Source: Lactobacillus acetotolerans DSM 20749 = JCM 3825 (GTDB taxonomy: Bacteria > Bacillota > Bacilli > Lactobacillales > Lactobacillaceae). From it: a stretch of DNA of 38,336 nucleotides. The DNA lies in the NCBI RefSeq assembly GCF_001436775.1, contig NZ_AYZC01000010.1:1-38336 (forward strand), read 5' to 3'. The notes beneath the pieces were generated by a model. That model was given only the letters and a program-made list of their open reading frames with translations. It did no database searches and had not been told where the DNA came from. Positions 24,693 to 32,851 of the stretch are shown piece by piece (the stretch's first letter is position 1; the number at the start of each line of letters is the position of its first letter). The translations under genes and the position numbers were made by a program.

Positions 24693-25607
24693 TTAAATTC
24701 GATTTACTAAATCGTTGATATCCGTTACACCAATTTTTTCTAAAACTTTGGATAATTCTTGAATAATATGCGGACAAGCCAATGAATCGTGAAAATGGGC
24801 ACTGCCGACCGCAACCGCATTGGCACCAGCCAACATAAATTCAGCCACGTCTTTTGCAGAAGTAATACCAACCATGCCAATAATCGGCAAAGAAGTTATC
24901 TTTCTAACTTGTGCAATCATTCGAATAGCAACTGGTTTAATAGCTTCACCAGAAAGTCCGCCCATATTATTTCCAAGAAGCGGTTTTCTAGTTTCAACGT
25001 TAATCCGCATCCCCAAAACAGTATTTATCATGGATAGGCCATCAGCCCCACCATCTTCTGCGGCTTTTGCAATCGCAGTAATGTCTGTTACATTCGGAGT
25101 CAACTTCACATAGATGGGAATTTTTACAACTGATTTAATTTTTTTAGTTAAGTCTTCAACCACTTGGGGATGAACACCAAAGCTCATCCCTCCCTGTGCT
25201 ACATTTGGACAAGATACGTTAATTTCTAAAGCATTAACAATGCCAGAATCAGATAATTTCTTGGCTACTTTAACATAACCATCCTCATTATCACCACCAA
25301 CACTAGCCATAATCGGTAATTCAGGATAATTTTTTCTTAAAGCAATTAACTTTTCACTAATTACTTTGTCCACACCCGGATTAGTTAATCCTACAGAATT
25401 TAAAATACCGTCATCCAAAACGGCAATTTGTGGTTGTGGGTTACCAGTCGTTGCCTTAGGTGTGGTCGTCTTGATCACCATTGCACCTAACTCGTTCAAA
25501 TCAAATTTTTTTGCAGCCGGTACATCGCCAAAACCAAAAGTACCGCTTGCAGGCATAACTGGATTCTTTAAATTTAGACCAGGTAATTTAACGCTGATAT
25601 TTGTCAT
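24693..25607 (-). CDS. pyrD: Dihydroorotate dehydrogenase, class 1B type
   Basis: This FMN enzyme oxidises dihydroorotate to orotate. Class 1 is shown by the catalytic Cys133 in INVSCPN and by [14 protein letters not shown] with a B. subtilis-like context. The sequence resembles the B. subtilis PyrD (1B) form, which normally works with the iron-sulfur flavoprotein PyrK, but no pyrK is present here. The ATG at 25607 follows a strong GGAGGG site; the frame extends four codons to a TTG. The length is 304 residues. A PyrR-like hairpin stands just before the ribosome site. Loss or remote location of PyrK would change the electron acceptor. Confidence 0.93.
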   Translation of the reverse strand: MTNISVKLPGLNLKNPVMPASGTFGFGDVPAAKKFDLNELGAMVIKTTTPKATTGNPQPQIAVLDDGILNSVGLTNPGVDKVISEKLIALRKNYPELPIMASVGGDNEDGYVKVAKKLSDSGIVNALEINVSCPNVAQGGMSFGVHPQVVEDLTKKIKSVVKIPIYVKLTPNVTDITAIAKAAEDGGADGLSMINTVLGMRINVETRKPLLGNNMGGLSGEAIKPVAIRMIAQVRKITSLPIIGMVGITSAKDVAEFMLAGANAVAVGSAHFHDSLACPHIIQELSKVLEKIGVTDINDLVNRI

Positions 25608-25623
25608 ATTTCCCTCCAAAAAT

Positions 25624-25641
25624 GAATGCTCACTGACATTC
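25624..25641 (-). promoter_or_regulatory. PyrR-like hairpin next to the pyrD ribosome site
   Basis: On the minus strand GAATG-TCAGTGAG-CATTC is a 5-bp stem whose loop holds CAGTGAG, which fits the PyrR loop pattern CNGNGAG. It ends 6 bases before the GGAGGG ribosome site, and no terminator follows. Translational repression, as described for mycobacterial pyr leaders, is an inference. Confidence 0.55.
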
Positions 25642-25748
25642 GCTTATTTTTTTGATTTATTGTACACGTCTTTTCTGCTTTTTAAAAACTAAATTTTATT
25701 TGTGTTTTATTTTTGATGGTGGTAAGCTCCATATAAGCAAACTTTAAA

Positions 25749-25764
25749 CGGTACAGAGAGACCG
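25749..25764 (+). promoter_or_regulatory. PyrR-binding hairpin in the pyrF leader
   Basis: CGGT-ACAGAGAG-ACCG: a 4-bp stem with the PyrR loop pattern CNGNGAG. Bases 25750-25762 can instead pair with 25814-25826 (13 bp with two wobbles), an antiterminator that would break the downstream terminator. Confidence 0.85.
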
Positions 25765-25799
25765 CAAGTTAAATAATTTAACTTCAATAACTAGTACAA

Positions 25800-25842
25800 G
25801 TCTATTCTTGGCAGTTTCTCTGTGCCAGGAATAGGCTTTTTT
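25800..25842 (+). terminator. PyrR-controlled terminator before pyrF
   Basis: GTCTATTCTTGGCA pairs with TGCCAGGAATAGGC (14 bp including three wobbles, 9-base loop), followed by six T residues. It ends 14 bases before the pyrF start. Confidence 0.9.
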
Positions 25843-25856
25843 ACGTGGAGGAAATT

Positions 25857-26564
25857 ATGGCAAAACCAGTTTTTGTTGCCTTAGATTTAGACAACGAAGA
25901 GAAATTAAAGCAAATTTTAGCAAAATTAGGTGCTCCCAAAGACACTTACATCAAAGTTGGAATGGAACTTTTCTTTAATTCTGGAAGCAATTTAGTAAGA
26001 AAATTAGCCGATCAAGGTTACAAGATTTTTTTAGATTTAAAAATGCATGACATTCCCAACACAGTTTATAACGGTGCTAAGCAATTGGCCCAATTAGGAA
26101 TTACTTGTACAACAGTACATGCACTCGGCGGCGGACAAATGATTAAGGCTGCTAAAGATGGCTTAGTCGCTGGCACTCCAACCGGAAAGACTGTACCAAA
26201 ATTGCTGGCTGTTACCGAACTCACCTCTATTTCAGATGTAATTTTAAAACATGAACAAAATTGCTCTCTGCCTATGAATGACCAGGTAATCAGCTTAGCC
26301 AAAACAGCTAAGAAAGCTAACGCTGATGGGGTTATTTGCTCACCATTGGAAGTAAAAGATTTACGAAAAGCGGTTGGTGATGATTTTTTATACGTCACGC
26401 CAGGTATCCGTCCCCAAGGCAATGCAAACGATGACCAAGCAAGAACTGCTACCCCAGCCCAAGCAAAAGAATACGGTTCAAGCGCAATCGTTGTTGGCCG
26501 CCCAATAACTTTAGCAAGCAATCCACAAGAAGCTTATGAAGCAATTAAAAAGGAGTTTAACTAA
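25857..26564 (+). CDS. pyrF: Orotidine 5'-phosphate decarboxylase
   Basis: It decarboxylates OMP to UMP, the last step of the pathway. The catalytic motif DLKMHDIPNT (60-69, with Asp60, Lys62 and Asp65) is intact, and the phosphate-binding VVGRPIT is near the C-terminus. The ATG at 25857 with GGAGG upstream was chosen over a GTG four codons earlier. The length is 235 residues. It is transcribed divergently from pyrD, behind its own PyrR attenuator, and followed 1 base later by pyrE. Confidence 0.96.
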   Translation: MAKPVFVALDLDNEEKLKQILAKLGAPKDTYIKVGMELFFNSGSNLVRKLADQGYKIFLDLKMHDIPNTVYNGAKQLAQLGITCTTVHALGGGQMIKAAKDGLVAGTPTGKTVPKLLAVTELTSISDVILKHEQNCSLPMNDQVISLAKTAKKANADGVICSPLEVKDLRKAVGDDFLYVTPGIRPQGNANDDQARTATPAQAKEYGSSAIVVGRPITLASNPQEAYEAIKKEFN

Positions 26565-26565
26565 T

Positions 26566-27204
26566 ATGCATAAAGACCAAATTATATCTAAACTAATCGA
26601 AGAAGAAATCATTACCATTTCACCTGACAAACCTTTTACTTATGCCAGTGGAATGCTCTCACCGATTTACACTGATTTGCGATTAACCATTTCGTACCCA
26701 GACTTACGCGATTGGATCGCCACTGATTTAGCTAGCTTAATTAAAGAAAAGTATCCAGATGTTTCTATCGTTGGTGGTGTTGCTACAGCTGGCATCCCTC
26801 ATGCCGCTTGGGTAGCTGAAAAACTACACTTACCGATGATATATGTCCGTCCGAATCCTAAAGATCATGGCAAGGGTAAACAAATTGAAGGTCGCTTCAC
26901 TAAAAATGACCGCATTGTTTTAATCGATGATTTAATCACTACAGGTGGTTCAGTCCTCAATGCAGTTAAAGCCACTGAAAAAGAAGGCGGCAACGTAATC
27001 GGTGTTAGTTCAATCTTCACTTATTATTTACCAGATGCAAAAGATAATTTTGCTAAGGCTAACGTGCAGTTTAACCCCCTGCTTTCTTACCCAGAGTTAC
27101 TTAAGAAAGAAAAAGAATCAAAACATATTTCATCAGCCCAATATGATATCCTTAAAACTTGGCACGAAGATCCATGGGCATGGGGTAAGCAATTTAAAAA
27201 GTAA
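26566..27204 (+). CDS. pyrE: Orotate phosphoribosyltransferase
   Basis: It adds ribose phosphate from PRPP to orotate, giving OMP for PyrF. The PRPP motif IVLIDDLITTGGS (117-129) is clear, and the family start TYASGMLSPIYTDLR is kept. The ATG at 26566 is one base past the pyrF stop and uses the AGGAG site inside the pyrF end; ten further upstream codons overlap pyrF and are not needed. The length is 212 residues. A terminator follows. Confidence 0.96.
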   Translation: MHKDQIISKLIEEEIITISPDKPFTYASGMLSPIYTDLRLTISYPDLRDWIATDLASLIKEKYPDVSIVGGVATAGIPHAAWVAEKLHLPMIYVRPNPKDHGKGKQIEGRFTKNDRIVLIDDLITTGGSVLNAVKATEKEGGNVIGVSSIFTYYLPDAKDNFAKANVQFNPLLSYPELLKKEKESKHISSAQYDILKTWHEDPWAWGKQFKK

Positions 27205-27226
27205 CATTAAAAAGCAAATATAAATA

Positions 27227-27258
27227 AACGACATTTCAAATTAACTTGAAATGTCGTT
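27227..27258 (+). terminator. Terminator between convergent pyrE and acetyltransferase genes
   Basis: AACGACATTTCAA and TTGAAATGTCGTT form a perfect 13-bp stem with a 6-base loop, followed by TTATT. It sits between convergent genes and may serve both, though the T-tract is better on the plus strand. Confidence 0.8.
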
Positions 27259-27280
27259 TTATTATGCAAAAAAACTATTT

Positions 27281-27910
27281 TTACTTCTTATCAAATTTTT
27301 TCTTGTCTTCGTTATATTTCTTTTCTTCGTTTTGCCAATATTCTTCATCTTTCTTAGTAATCGGATGAAGCACTTTGCAAGGAACACCTGCGGCAACAAC
27401 GTGACTTGGAATATCATGCGTAACAACACTACCTGAACCTATTACAACATCGTCGCCAATTGTAACTCCAGGATTAATTGTTACGTTTCCACCTACCCAC
27501 ACGCTGTTACCAATCGTAACCGGAAGATCAACTTCAAAATTTTTATCACGCACACTAGATACAATCGGATGGTTAGGACAAAAGATAGACACGTGCGGAG
27601 CAAAATAAACATTATCACCAATTGTAACTTTATTATCATCTAAAATAGTTAAACCGGTATTAGAATAAAAATGCTCACCAAAAAAAATCATGTCACCACG
27701 ATCACAATAAAACGGTGGTGTAATTGTCATATCTTTTGCAGCACGACCAAAAAATTTCTTCAAATTTTCAAATGGTTTCTTATCTTCCCAAAACTTTGAA
27801 TCATTAAATTCTTTACAGGCTTCTCTAATTCTAAGCCAGGGATCATCTTTAACTTTGGCCGGATTATGAATCTTCCCAGCCATTTTTCTTTCTTTTTCAA
27901 AATCTTTCAT
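27281..27910 (-). CDS. Maltose/galactoside O-acetyltransferase family protein
   Basis: This trimeric left-handed beta-helix acetyltransferase moves acetyl from acetyl-CoA to a sugar or similar hydroxyl. The family N-terminus EKERKMAGKIHNP (compare Maa) is present, followed by hexapeptide repeats (VTIGDNVYFAPHVSI, VTIGNSVWVGGNVTI, VTIGDDVVIGSGSVV) and the CoA-side AAGVPCKVL. The catalytic His lies in CPNHPI. Length 209 residues, with a Lys/Glu-rich tail longer than usual. The real substrate is unknown. It is transcribed away from a second protein of the same family at 28098. Confidence 0.88.
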   Translation of the reverse strand: MKDFEKERKMAGKIHNPAKVKDDPWLRIREACKEFNDSKFWEDKKPFENLKKFFGRAAKDMTITPPFYCDRGDMIFFGEHFYSNTGLTILDDNKVTIGDNVYFAPHVSIFCPNHPIVSSVRDKNFEVDLPVTIGNSVWVGGNVTINPGVTIGDDVVIGSGSVVTHDIPSHVVAAGVPCKVLHPITKKDEEYWQNEEKKYNEDKKKFDKK

Positions 27911-28097
27911 TATGTAATACCTATTTCTTTGTATATTCTCAAAGTTCAGTTTATCACATAAAAAAATACTTTAGATTTTATTTTTGTTACTTTTTCTATG
28001 CAAAAAAGTACAGTTACGAATTTAAAATAAGTATTTCACATTGCATTCAAATATAATTAAACTTATTACAGAATAAAAAATGAGAGGAGAAACTACT

Positions 28098-28643
28098 TTG
28101 AAAACAAATTCACCTTATACTGATAAAAATACTATTTTTGGTAATGATATTAAAACTAAAGAACACACAGGAAAAATCCTTGCTAAATTAAATAATTCTT
28201 ACCATTCTCCACATGAGATCAATTCTTTAGTGGGGCAAATAATTAATCAAAAGATTTCAGATTCAACTACGATCTGTACCCCATTTAACATTGATTTTGG
28301 CCCTCGTTTAAAAATTGGTGAACACGATTATATTAATCAAAACTGTCAATTTGTTGATATTGGCGGAATTACCATAAAAGATAATGTTTGGCTCGCTCCT
28401 AATGTTACTATTGCTTCTGTCAATCATTCCTTAAATCCCAAGCACCGTGATCACGTGTTTTTCGAACAAGTTATTATCAACGATGATGTATGGATTGGTG
28501 CGGGAGCAATTATTGTACCTGGAGTAACAATTGGCAAAGGTTCAGTTATAGCCGCAGGAGCAGTCGTCACCAAAGATGTTGCTCCATATACCTTAGTCGG
28601 CGGCGTTCCAGCCAAAGAAATCAAGAAAATAGAGACTGATTGA
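28098..28643 (+). CDS. Hexapeptide-repeat acyltransferase, second copy
   Basis: A 181-residue left-handed beta-helix acetyltransferase of the LacA/Maa/NodL kind. Repeats run from about residue 70 (ITIKDNVWLAPNVTI, VIINDDVWIGAGAII, VTIGKGSVIAAGAVV) and end in VGGVPAKEI; the catalytic His is in ASVNHSLN. The TTG at 28098 is preferred because GAGGAG lies 7 bases upstream. An ATG at 28080 adds six residues but has no ribosome site. It is only distantly similar to the neighbour at 27281. The substrate is unknown. Confidence 0.85.
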   Translation: MKTNSPYTDKNTIFGNDIKTKEHTGKILAKLNNSYHSPHEINSLVGQIINQKISDSTTICTPFNIDFGPRLKIGEHDYINQNCQFVDIGGITIKDNVWLAPNVTIASVNHSLNPKHRDHVFFEQVIINDDVWIGAGAIIVPGVTIGKGSVIAAGAVVTKDVAPYTLVGGVPAKEIKKIETD

Positions 28644-28669
28644 GTCTTCATTAACAATAAAATTATAAT
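28640..28669 (+). promoter_or_regulatory. Promoter of the TauE/SafE permease gene
   Basis: TTGAGT (28640-28645), 18-base spacer, perfect TATAAT (28664-28669). The -35 box overlaps the stop codon of the acetyltransferase gene. Confidence 0.65.
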
Positions 28670-28716
28670 GTTATACTTTTCTCAGTTGAGAATTTATTTA
28701 TAAAGAAGGTCAAATA

Positions 28717-29463
28717 TTGTCATTAATCTATTTAATAGTAATGAGTACAATTGCTGGGATTCTTACTGGCATTGTCGGAATGGCTGCACTGACACTCTAT
28801 CCTGTTTTAATATCTGTTGGTGTCTTACCAATTACCGCTAATGCAACAATTACGGTATCACAAGTAGCAGGTGGACTTGGGACAGTTTTATCATCATTAA
28901 GAGAGTTACATGGGCACTGGAAACAAACATTTCAAATCACCATAGTCAATACAATTGGTGGAGTTTTAGGTGCATTGATTTTAATTCATAGTTCCAATGC
29001 TGGTTTTAAGAAATTTGTTCCTTTCTTTATTTTATTGGCCGGAATTATGATTTTATTCCCAAGTAAAAATATTCAAAGTAAAAAACAAGTAAACAAATGG
29101 ATCAAAATCATAAGTTGGATAGGCGTTTTCTTAGTTGGCATTTATGATGGTTACTTCGGTGCCGGTGCTGGATTATTGATGATTGCTATTTTATCAAAAG
29201 TAATTAATCAAAAATACGTCATTTATAATGCTATGCGTAATTTTGCTTCATTCATAGGTAATCTTGTTTACGCTATTATGTTTATCTGTATGTTACCAAT
29301 CGACTGGAAAGTGATTATCCCCTTAGTAATTGGCTTATTTATTGGCGGATACATCGGGCCAATTGTTGTACGTTATATTCCTTCACAGATAATGAAATAT
29401 TGCGTAGGAATATTTGCTATTGTCCTTTCCTTTGTGCTTGGCTATCAAGCCTATTTCAAATAG
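28717..29463 (+). CDS. TauE/SafE family membrane permease
   Basis: A 248-residue membrane protein with about seven to eight hydrophobic segments. It carries the TauE/SafE pattern: the first half starts STIAGILTGIVGMAA, the second has GVFLVGIYDGYFGAGAGLLMIAIL, an inverted-repeat layout typical of the family. Members export sulfite, sulfoacetate or other small anions, or are of unknown role. The start is TTG, placed 8 bases after AAGAAGG. There are no sulfur genes nearby, so the substrate cannot be named. Confidence 0.85.
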   Translation: MSLIYLIVMSTIAGILTGIVGMAALTLYPVLISVGVLPITANATITVSQVAGGLGTVLSSLRELHGHWKQTFQITIVNTIGGVLGALILIHSSNAGFKKFVPFFILLAGIMILFPSKNIQSKKQVNKWIKIISWIGVFLVGIYDGYFGAGAGLLMIAILSKVINQKYVIYNAMRNFASFIGNLVYAIMFICMLPIDWKVIIPLVIGLFIGGYIGPIVVRYIPSQIMKYCVGIFAIVLSFVLGYQAYFK

Positions 29464-30552
29464 TTACATTATATGATTCTTGAACCATGGAATTTGATGA
29501 ATAATATAAGCAATAATCGTTGAAATAATAAAAATAATAACCGAAATTATCGGAACAGCGAGAAAAGTATTCGGCATTAATTTAAACATATGAAAATTTC
29601 GTGCGCCAATGCGTACAAATAAGAAATGAATCAAATAAATTCCAAAAGTTAACACTGAAAGATTAGTCATGCAGGTTACCGACCTGCTATTTTCATTCCA
29701 ATTAATCTTTTTGCCTAACTCTTTAAAGAAAAGGAAGACTCCAGCAGAAGATAAAGCAACGTTCAAACTCATATAATCATAAAAAGGTAAAATTCTCTTA
29801 TTAAAACGTAAAGATAAATAATTCGTACCAGCAAAAGTTACAACGAATCCTAAAATTGCCAGTAAATAAATAATTAGCCGCCATTCTTTATTGATTTCAA
29901 TATGATTTAAATAGTAACCAGCTACAAAGTAAGTTGAGAAATATAGAGTAAAAGAAAAATAGAAACTATTATTTAAATTAATCAAACTCCTCATGATGCT
30001 TTTAACAATTGCTGGGATTATTTGATAATGCACTATGCTTCTATAAACTCCAAAAAAAGTAGGAATAATTATAGAAAAAATAGCAGCTAAAATTAAAAAG
30101 TAACGAGTTAAGCGAGTATTCTCAGTTATTTTTCTTAACAGCGGCACAAGCAAATAAAGCCCAATAATCATGTGTAAAAACCATAAATGGGAATATCCTC
30201 TTATAATTAATTTTATGGCAACAGATAAACTGTGACTTTCAAAAATAAAAGTATACAATGCATAAAATATATGCCAAAAAATTGTAGCACACACAATTCG
30301 CCAAATATTTTTAGTAAATAAAGTTTTGATTTTTATTAATCGACTAGGATCTAGAAATAAAGCTCCCGAGATCATAACAAAAACGGGGACACTCCAACGT
30401 GACATAGAATCCCAGAAATTAAGACTTTGCCAGATAAAGGTGTGAACATTCTTTAAATAAAACAAAGACTGCGAAGAAACATGAATAATAATTACTGCTA
30501 AAGTTGCAATAATTCTTAACATATCTAAATAATATATCCTGTGTTTCTTCAC
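29464..30552 (-). CDS. Acyltransferase family 3 membrane protein
   Basis: An integral membrane protein of 362 residues with about ten transmembrane segments and the acyltransferase-3 start YYLDMLRIIATLAVIIIHV, whose His is the likely catalytic residue, and RWSVPVFVMISGALFL. The family (WecH, OatA membrane part) moves acetyl or other acyl groups to cell-surface sugars. It lacks the extra SGNH domain of peptidoglycan OatA. The start is GTG with AAGGATG upstream. A TATAAT lies at 30603-30598. The target polymer is unknown. Confidence 0.87.
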   Translation of the reverse strand: MKKHRIYYLDMLRIIATLAVIIIHVSSQSLFYLKNVHTFIWQSLNFWDSMSRWSVPVFVMISGALFLDPSRLIKIKTLFTKNIWRIVCATIFWHIFYALYTFIFESHSLSVAIKLIIRGYSHLWFLHMIIGLYLLVPLLRKITENTRLTRYFLILAAIFSIIIPTFFGVYRSIVHYQIIPAIVKSIMRSLINLNNSFYFSFTLYFSTYFVAGYYLNHIEINKEWRLIIYLLAILGFVVTFAGTNYLSLRFNKRILPFYDYMSLNVALSSAGVFLFFKELGKKINWNENSRSVTCMTNLSVLTFGIYLIHFLFVRIGARNFHMFKLMPNTFLAVPIISVIIFIISTIIAYIIHQIPWFKNHIM

Positions 30553-30595
30553 TTTTTCATCCTTACCCTATACACAATCTAATATAATTATGCTT

Positions 30596-30606
30596 TGATT
30601 ATAGCA
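30596..30606 (-). promoter_or_regulatory. Extended -10 promoter of the acyltransferase gene
   Basis: TGCTATAAT on the minus strand (TATAAT at 30603-30598) is an extended -10 box about 46 bases before the GTG start. No strong -35 is visible. Confidence 0.6.
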
Positions 30607-30632
30607 TAATGTTAATTATGAATGTTTAGAAC

Positions 30633-30669
30633 AAAAATCTCTTAACTTCAAGTCGAAGTTAGGAGATTT
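30633..30669 (-). terminator. Terminator after yjeM
   Basis: AAATCTCTTAACTTC (30635-30649) and GAAGTTAGGAGATTT (30655-30669) form a 15-bp stem with one wobble and a 5-base loop. Read on the minus strand it ends in TTTTTG. It is 21 bases past the yjeM stop. Confidence 0.85.
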
Positions 30670-30689
30670 CTTTATATTAAATTATATTT

Positions 30690-32186
30690 TTAAACTGCTT
30701 GTTTTTCTTTGTGTTCACGCCATGTGTAGTAAACGTAGGCAATAATACCAAAGGCAACAGGCCCAATAGCCGTCCAGAAGGAAGTTGAATAGTCACCTGT
30801 AAGTAATGGTTCAATACAAGTAAAGATAATTCCAATTGCAACAGCTAACCAAACAATAGTAGTAACTGTCCAAATTTTGGCTTTTCCATGAATAAATGAA
30901 AGCGGGTGTTCAACGTTTTTCTTAATTCTAAAGAACGGATATGCACCAATTAAGAATAGATACGGGGCGGCTGAAGAAACGTTCATCATATCCGTCAGAA
31001 TCGTGTAGAATTGTCCGGCAGCATTACCACCGAATGAAATGAACAAGATTATGATACTTACGATGATTGCTTGTAACCACATTGCCCGTTCTGGCATATT
31101 GTGCTTGTTTAACTTAATTAATTTATCAGGTAAAAGTCTTTGGTCACAACCCTCAATAAAGGATTTAATTGGTGAATAAACCATTAAGAAGGCAGCTGCA
31201 ATACCACCTAAAACGTCCGCTAAACCAGCAAAACGTGAAAATGCTGATCCCATTGCCAAAGAAGCAGAATGCGACAAACCTAAACCATGTCCAGTGACAA
31301 CGCCTAAGTTATTAATTAAAACATATTCAACGTTACCTAAATTAATTCCTTTAGATCCGAGTTGTGTATTCCAATTAGCTGAGATACCACACATTAAAAT
31401 GTTAACCACATAGAGTCCGGTCATAGCAAGCATTGCCAAGATTAATGCCTTAGGGAAAGTCTTTTCCGGTTTATCAACTGAATCAATGACCCCTGCAGTA
31501 GTTTCAAGGCCTCCATAGGCAAACAATGCATAAACTATAAAGGATATAACTGCAATTGGAGATTGAAACGCTGGATTTGGCGAATGAGTTAAATTCATTG
31601 CAGTAAGTGGTTCCGCAAGGTGACCATGATCTAAGAAGAAGACAAAAATTGAAACAACCATAAAACCAACGGCAATAAGTAAAGTAAATATACCCCCGAT
31701 TTTATCTACAGCTGCAATTTTATCTACACCCTTTGCAGCACAAAAGGTAACTATAACTAAGAAAAGAACTTCTAAAACACCTAAAAGCTGAGTTGAAGAC
31801 AGAAATCCTAGATGCCAACTTTGGGTCGTATCACGCCCAAATAAGGTAGTTGAAACTGAAATCAAGAAAAATTGGGTTGAAGATACAAGCCAAACTACCC
31901 AAGCAGCTAACCAGATAAAGGTACCAACAAAAGCGACTTTTTCATTGGTCGATTTTTGTAGCCAAGAAAAGATCCCCCCTTTTACCCCTTTAAAAGAGGC
32001 ACCGTACTCTGCAAATATTAATGCAGACGGTAGAAAGAATAGAATCGCCGTAACAACATACCAAATGATACTTGAATAACCCATCTGGTAGTACGCAGTC
32101 AATGAGTTATTAAAACCAAAAATAGCAGAAAAAATCATCAAAATTAACGTACCTAGTTTAATTTTGACAGATTTATGTTTTTTCAT
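30690..32186 (-). CDS. yjeM: APC-family amino acid transporter, YjeM type
   Basis: A 498-residue APC-superfamily permease with about twelve transmembrane helices. It resembles E. coli YjeM along its length: LILMIFSAIFGFNNSLTAYY at the start, KGGIFSWLQKS, FGRDTTQSWHLGF, HSPNPAFQSPIAVISFIVYA, and AYGGLETTAGVIDSVDKPE. The family is grouped with glutamate/GABA antiporters, but the actual substrate is not proven. An AGGAG site precedes the ATG. It has its own terminator. The 230-base gap upstream holds a TATAAT at 32312-32307 without a clear -35 box. Confidence 0.88.
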   Translation of the reverse strand: MKKHKSVKIKLGTLILMIFSAIFGFNNSLTAYYQMGYSSIIWYVVTAILFFLPSALIFAEYGASFKGVKGGIFSWLQKSTNEKVAFVGTFIWLAAWVVWLVSSTQFFLISVSTTLFGRDTTQSWHLGFLSSTQLLGVLEVLFLVIVTFCAAKGVDKIAAVDKIGGIFTLLIAVGFMVVSIFVFFLDHGHLAEPLTAMNLTHSPNPAFQSPIAVISFIVYALFAYGGLETTAGVIDSVDKPEKTFPKALILAMLAMTGLYVVNILMCGISANWNTQLGSKGINLGNVEYVLINNLGVVTGHGLGLSHSASLAMGSAFSRFAGLADVLGGIAAAFLMVYSPIKSFIEGCDQRLLPDKLIKLNKHNMPERAMWLQAIIVSIIILFISFGGNAAGQFYTILTDMMNVSSAAPYLFLIGAYPFFRIKKNVEHPLSFIHGKAKIWTVTTIVWLAVAIGIIFTCIEPLLTGDYSTSFWTAIGPVAFGIIAYVYYTWREHKEKQAV

Positions 32187-32367
32187 AAAAATAAAACTCC
32201 TTTTCTATCTTACAAACATAATCCATTATGAACTTTTAAAAAACATTATTAAAGGTACTTGTTATAAAAATAAGCTTATTTAATTTTAATGTTCATTCCG
32301 CTGAATATTATAGTAGAGGCATATAACCGGTAGTTTTAAATTAAAAAAATTTAATAAATTTATTTCT

Positions 32368-32398
32368 AAAAAAAGACAAGTTTATTTAAAAACTTGTC
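32368..32398 (-). terminator. Terminator after the OsmC gene
   Basis: GACAAGTTT and AAACTTGTC form a perfect 9-bp stem with a 6-base loop. Read on the minus strand it ends in seven T residues. Confidence 0.9.
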
Positions 32399-32419
32399 TC
32401 AAAATTATTATTTATTTAA

Positions 32420-32833
32420 TCATTCCACAGTCAAATTTATCTTAACTGCCCTAGAAACAGTTTGATAAACTGTTGAAACCAGTGCCGTCTGTTTCATAAA
32501 TTTCTCTTTTTCTTCTTTAGACATCGATGAATCGAAAGAAACCTTAAGATTCATTTCAGAAACAATTGCAGTAGAAGGACCGGTTTTCTTAAACATCACG
32601 TGATTCTCAATATGGAATTTTTTAATGTTGAGATGACGTGTTTTATTGATTTCCCCAACAGAAATAGAAATACAAGAATCAACCGCAGCGGCTAAATATT
32701 CAACTGGATCTGGGCCAGAATCTTTACCCCCATCGCTTAATCCTTCATCACAAATAATAGTATGTTTACCAGCTTCAGTTTTGACTTGAATTCCATCATC
32801 GACTAAATATGAATTAACAGTATATTTACTCAT
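32420..32833 (-). CDS. OsmC family protein, single active-site Cys
   Basis: A 137-residue OsmC/Ohr-fold protein (GPDPVEYLAAAVDSCISISV). Known OsmC and Ohr enzymes reduce organic peroxides with two cysteines. The first is present (Cys54). At the second site, in TALVSTVYQTVSRAV, Ser120 stands where Cys is usual. If enzymatic, it must use a single-Cys route or an outside thiol. An AGGCGC-type site lies before the ATG. It follows the MFS gene by 18 bases and is probably co-transcribed with it. Confidence 0.85.
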   Translation of the reverse strand: MSKYTVNSYLVDDGIQVKTEAGKHTIICDEGLSDGGKDSGPDPVEYLAAAVDSCISISVGEINKTRHLNIKKFHIENHVMFKKTGPSTAIVSEMNLKVSFDSSMSKEEKEKFMKQTALVSTVYQTVSRAVKINLTVE

Positions 32834-32851
32834 GCTGCGCCTCTTTCAATA

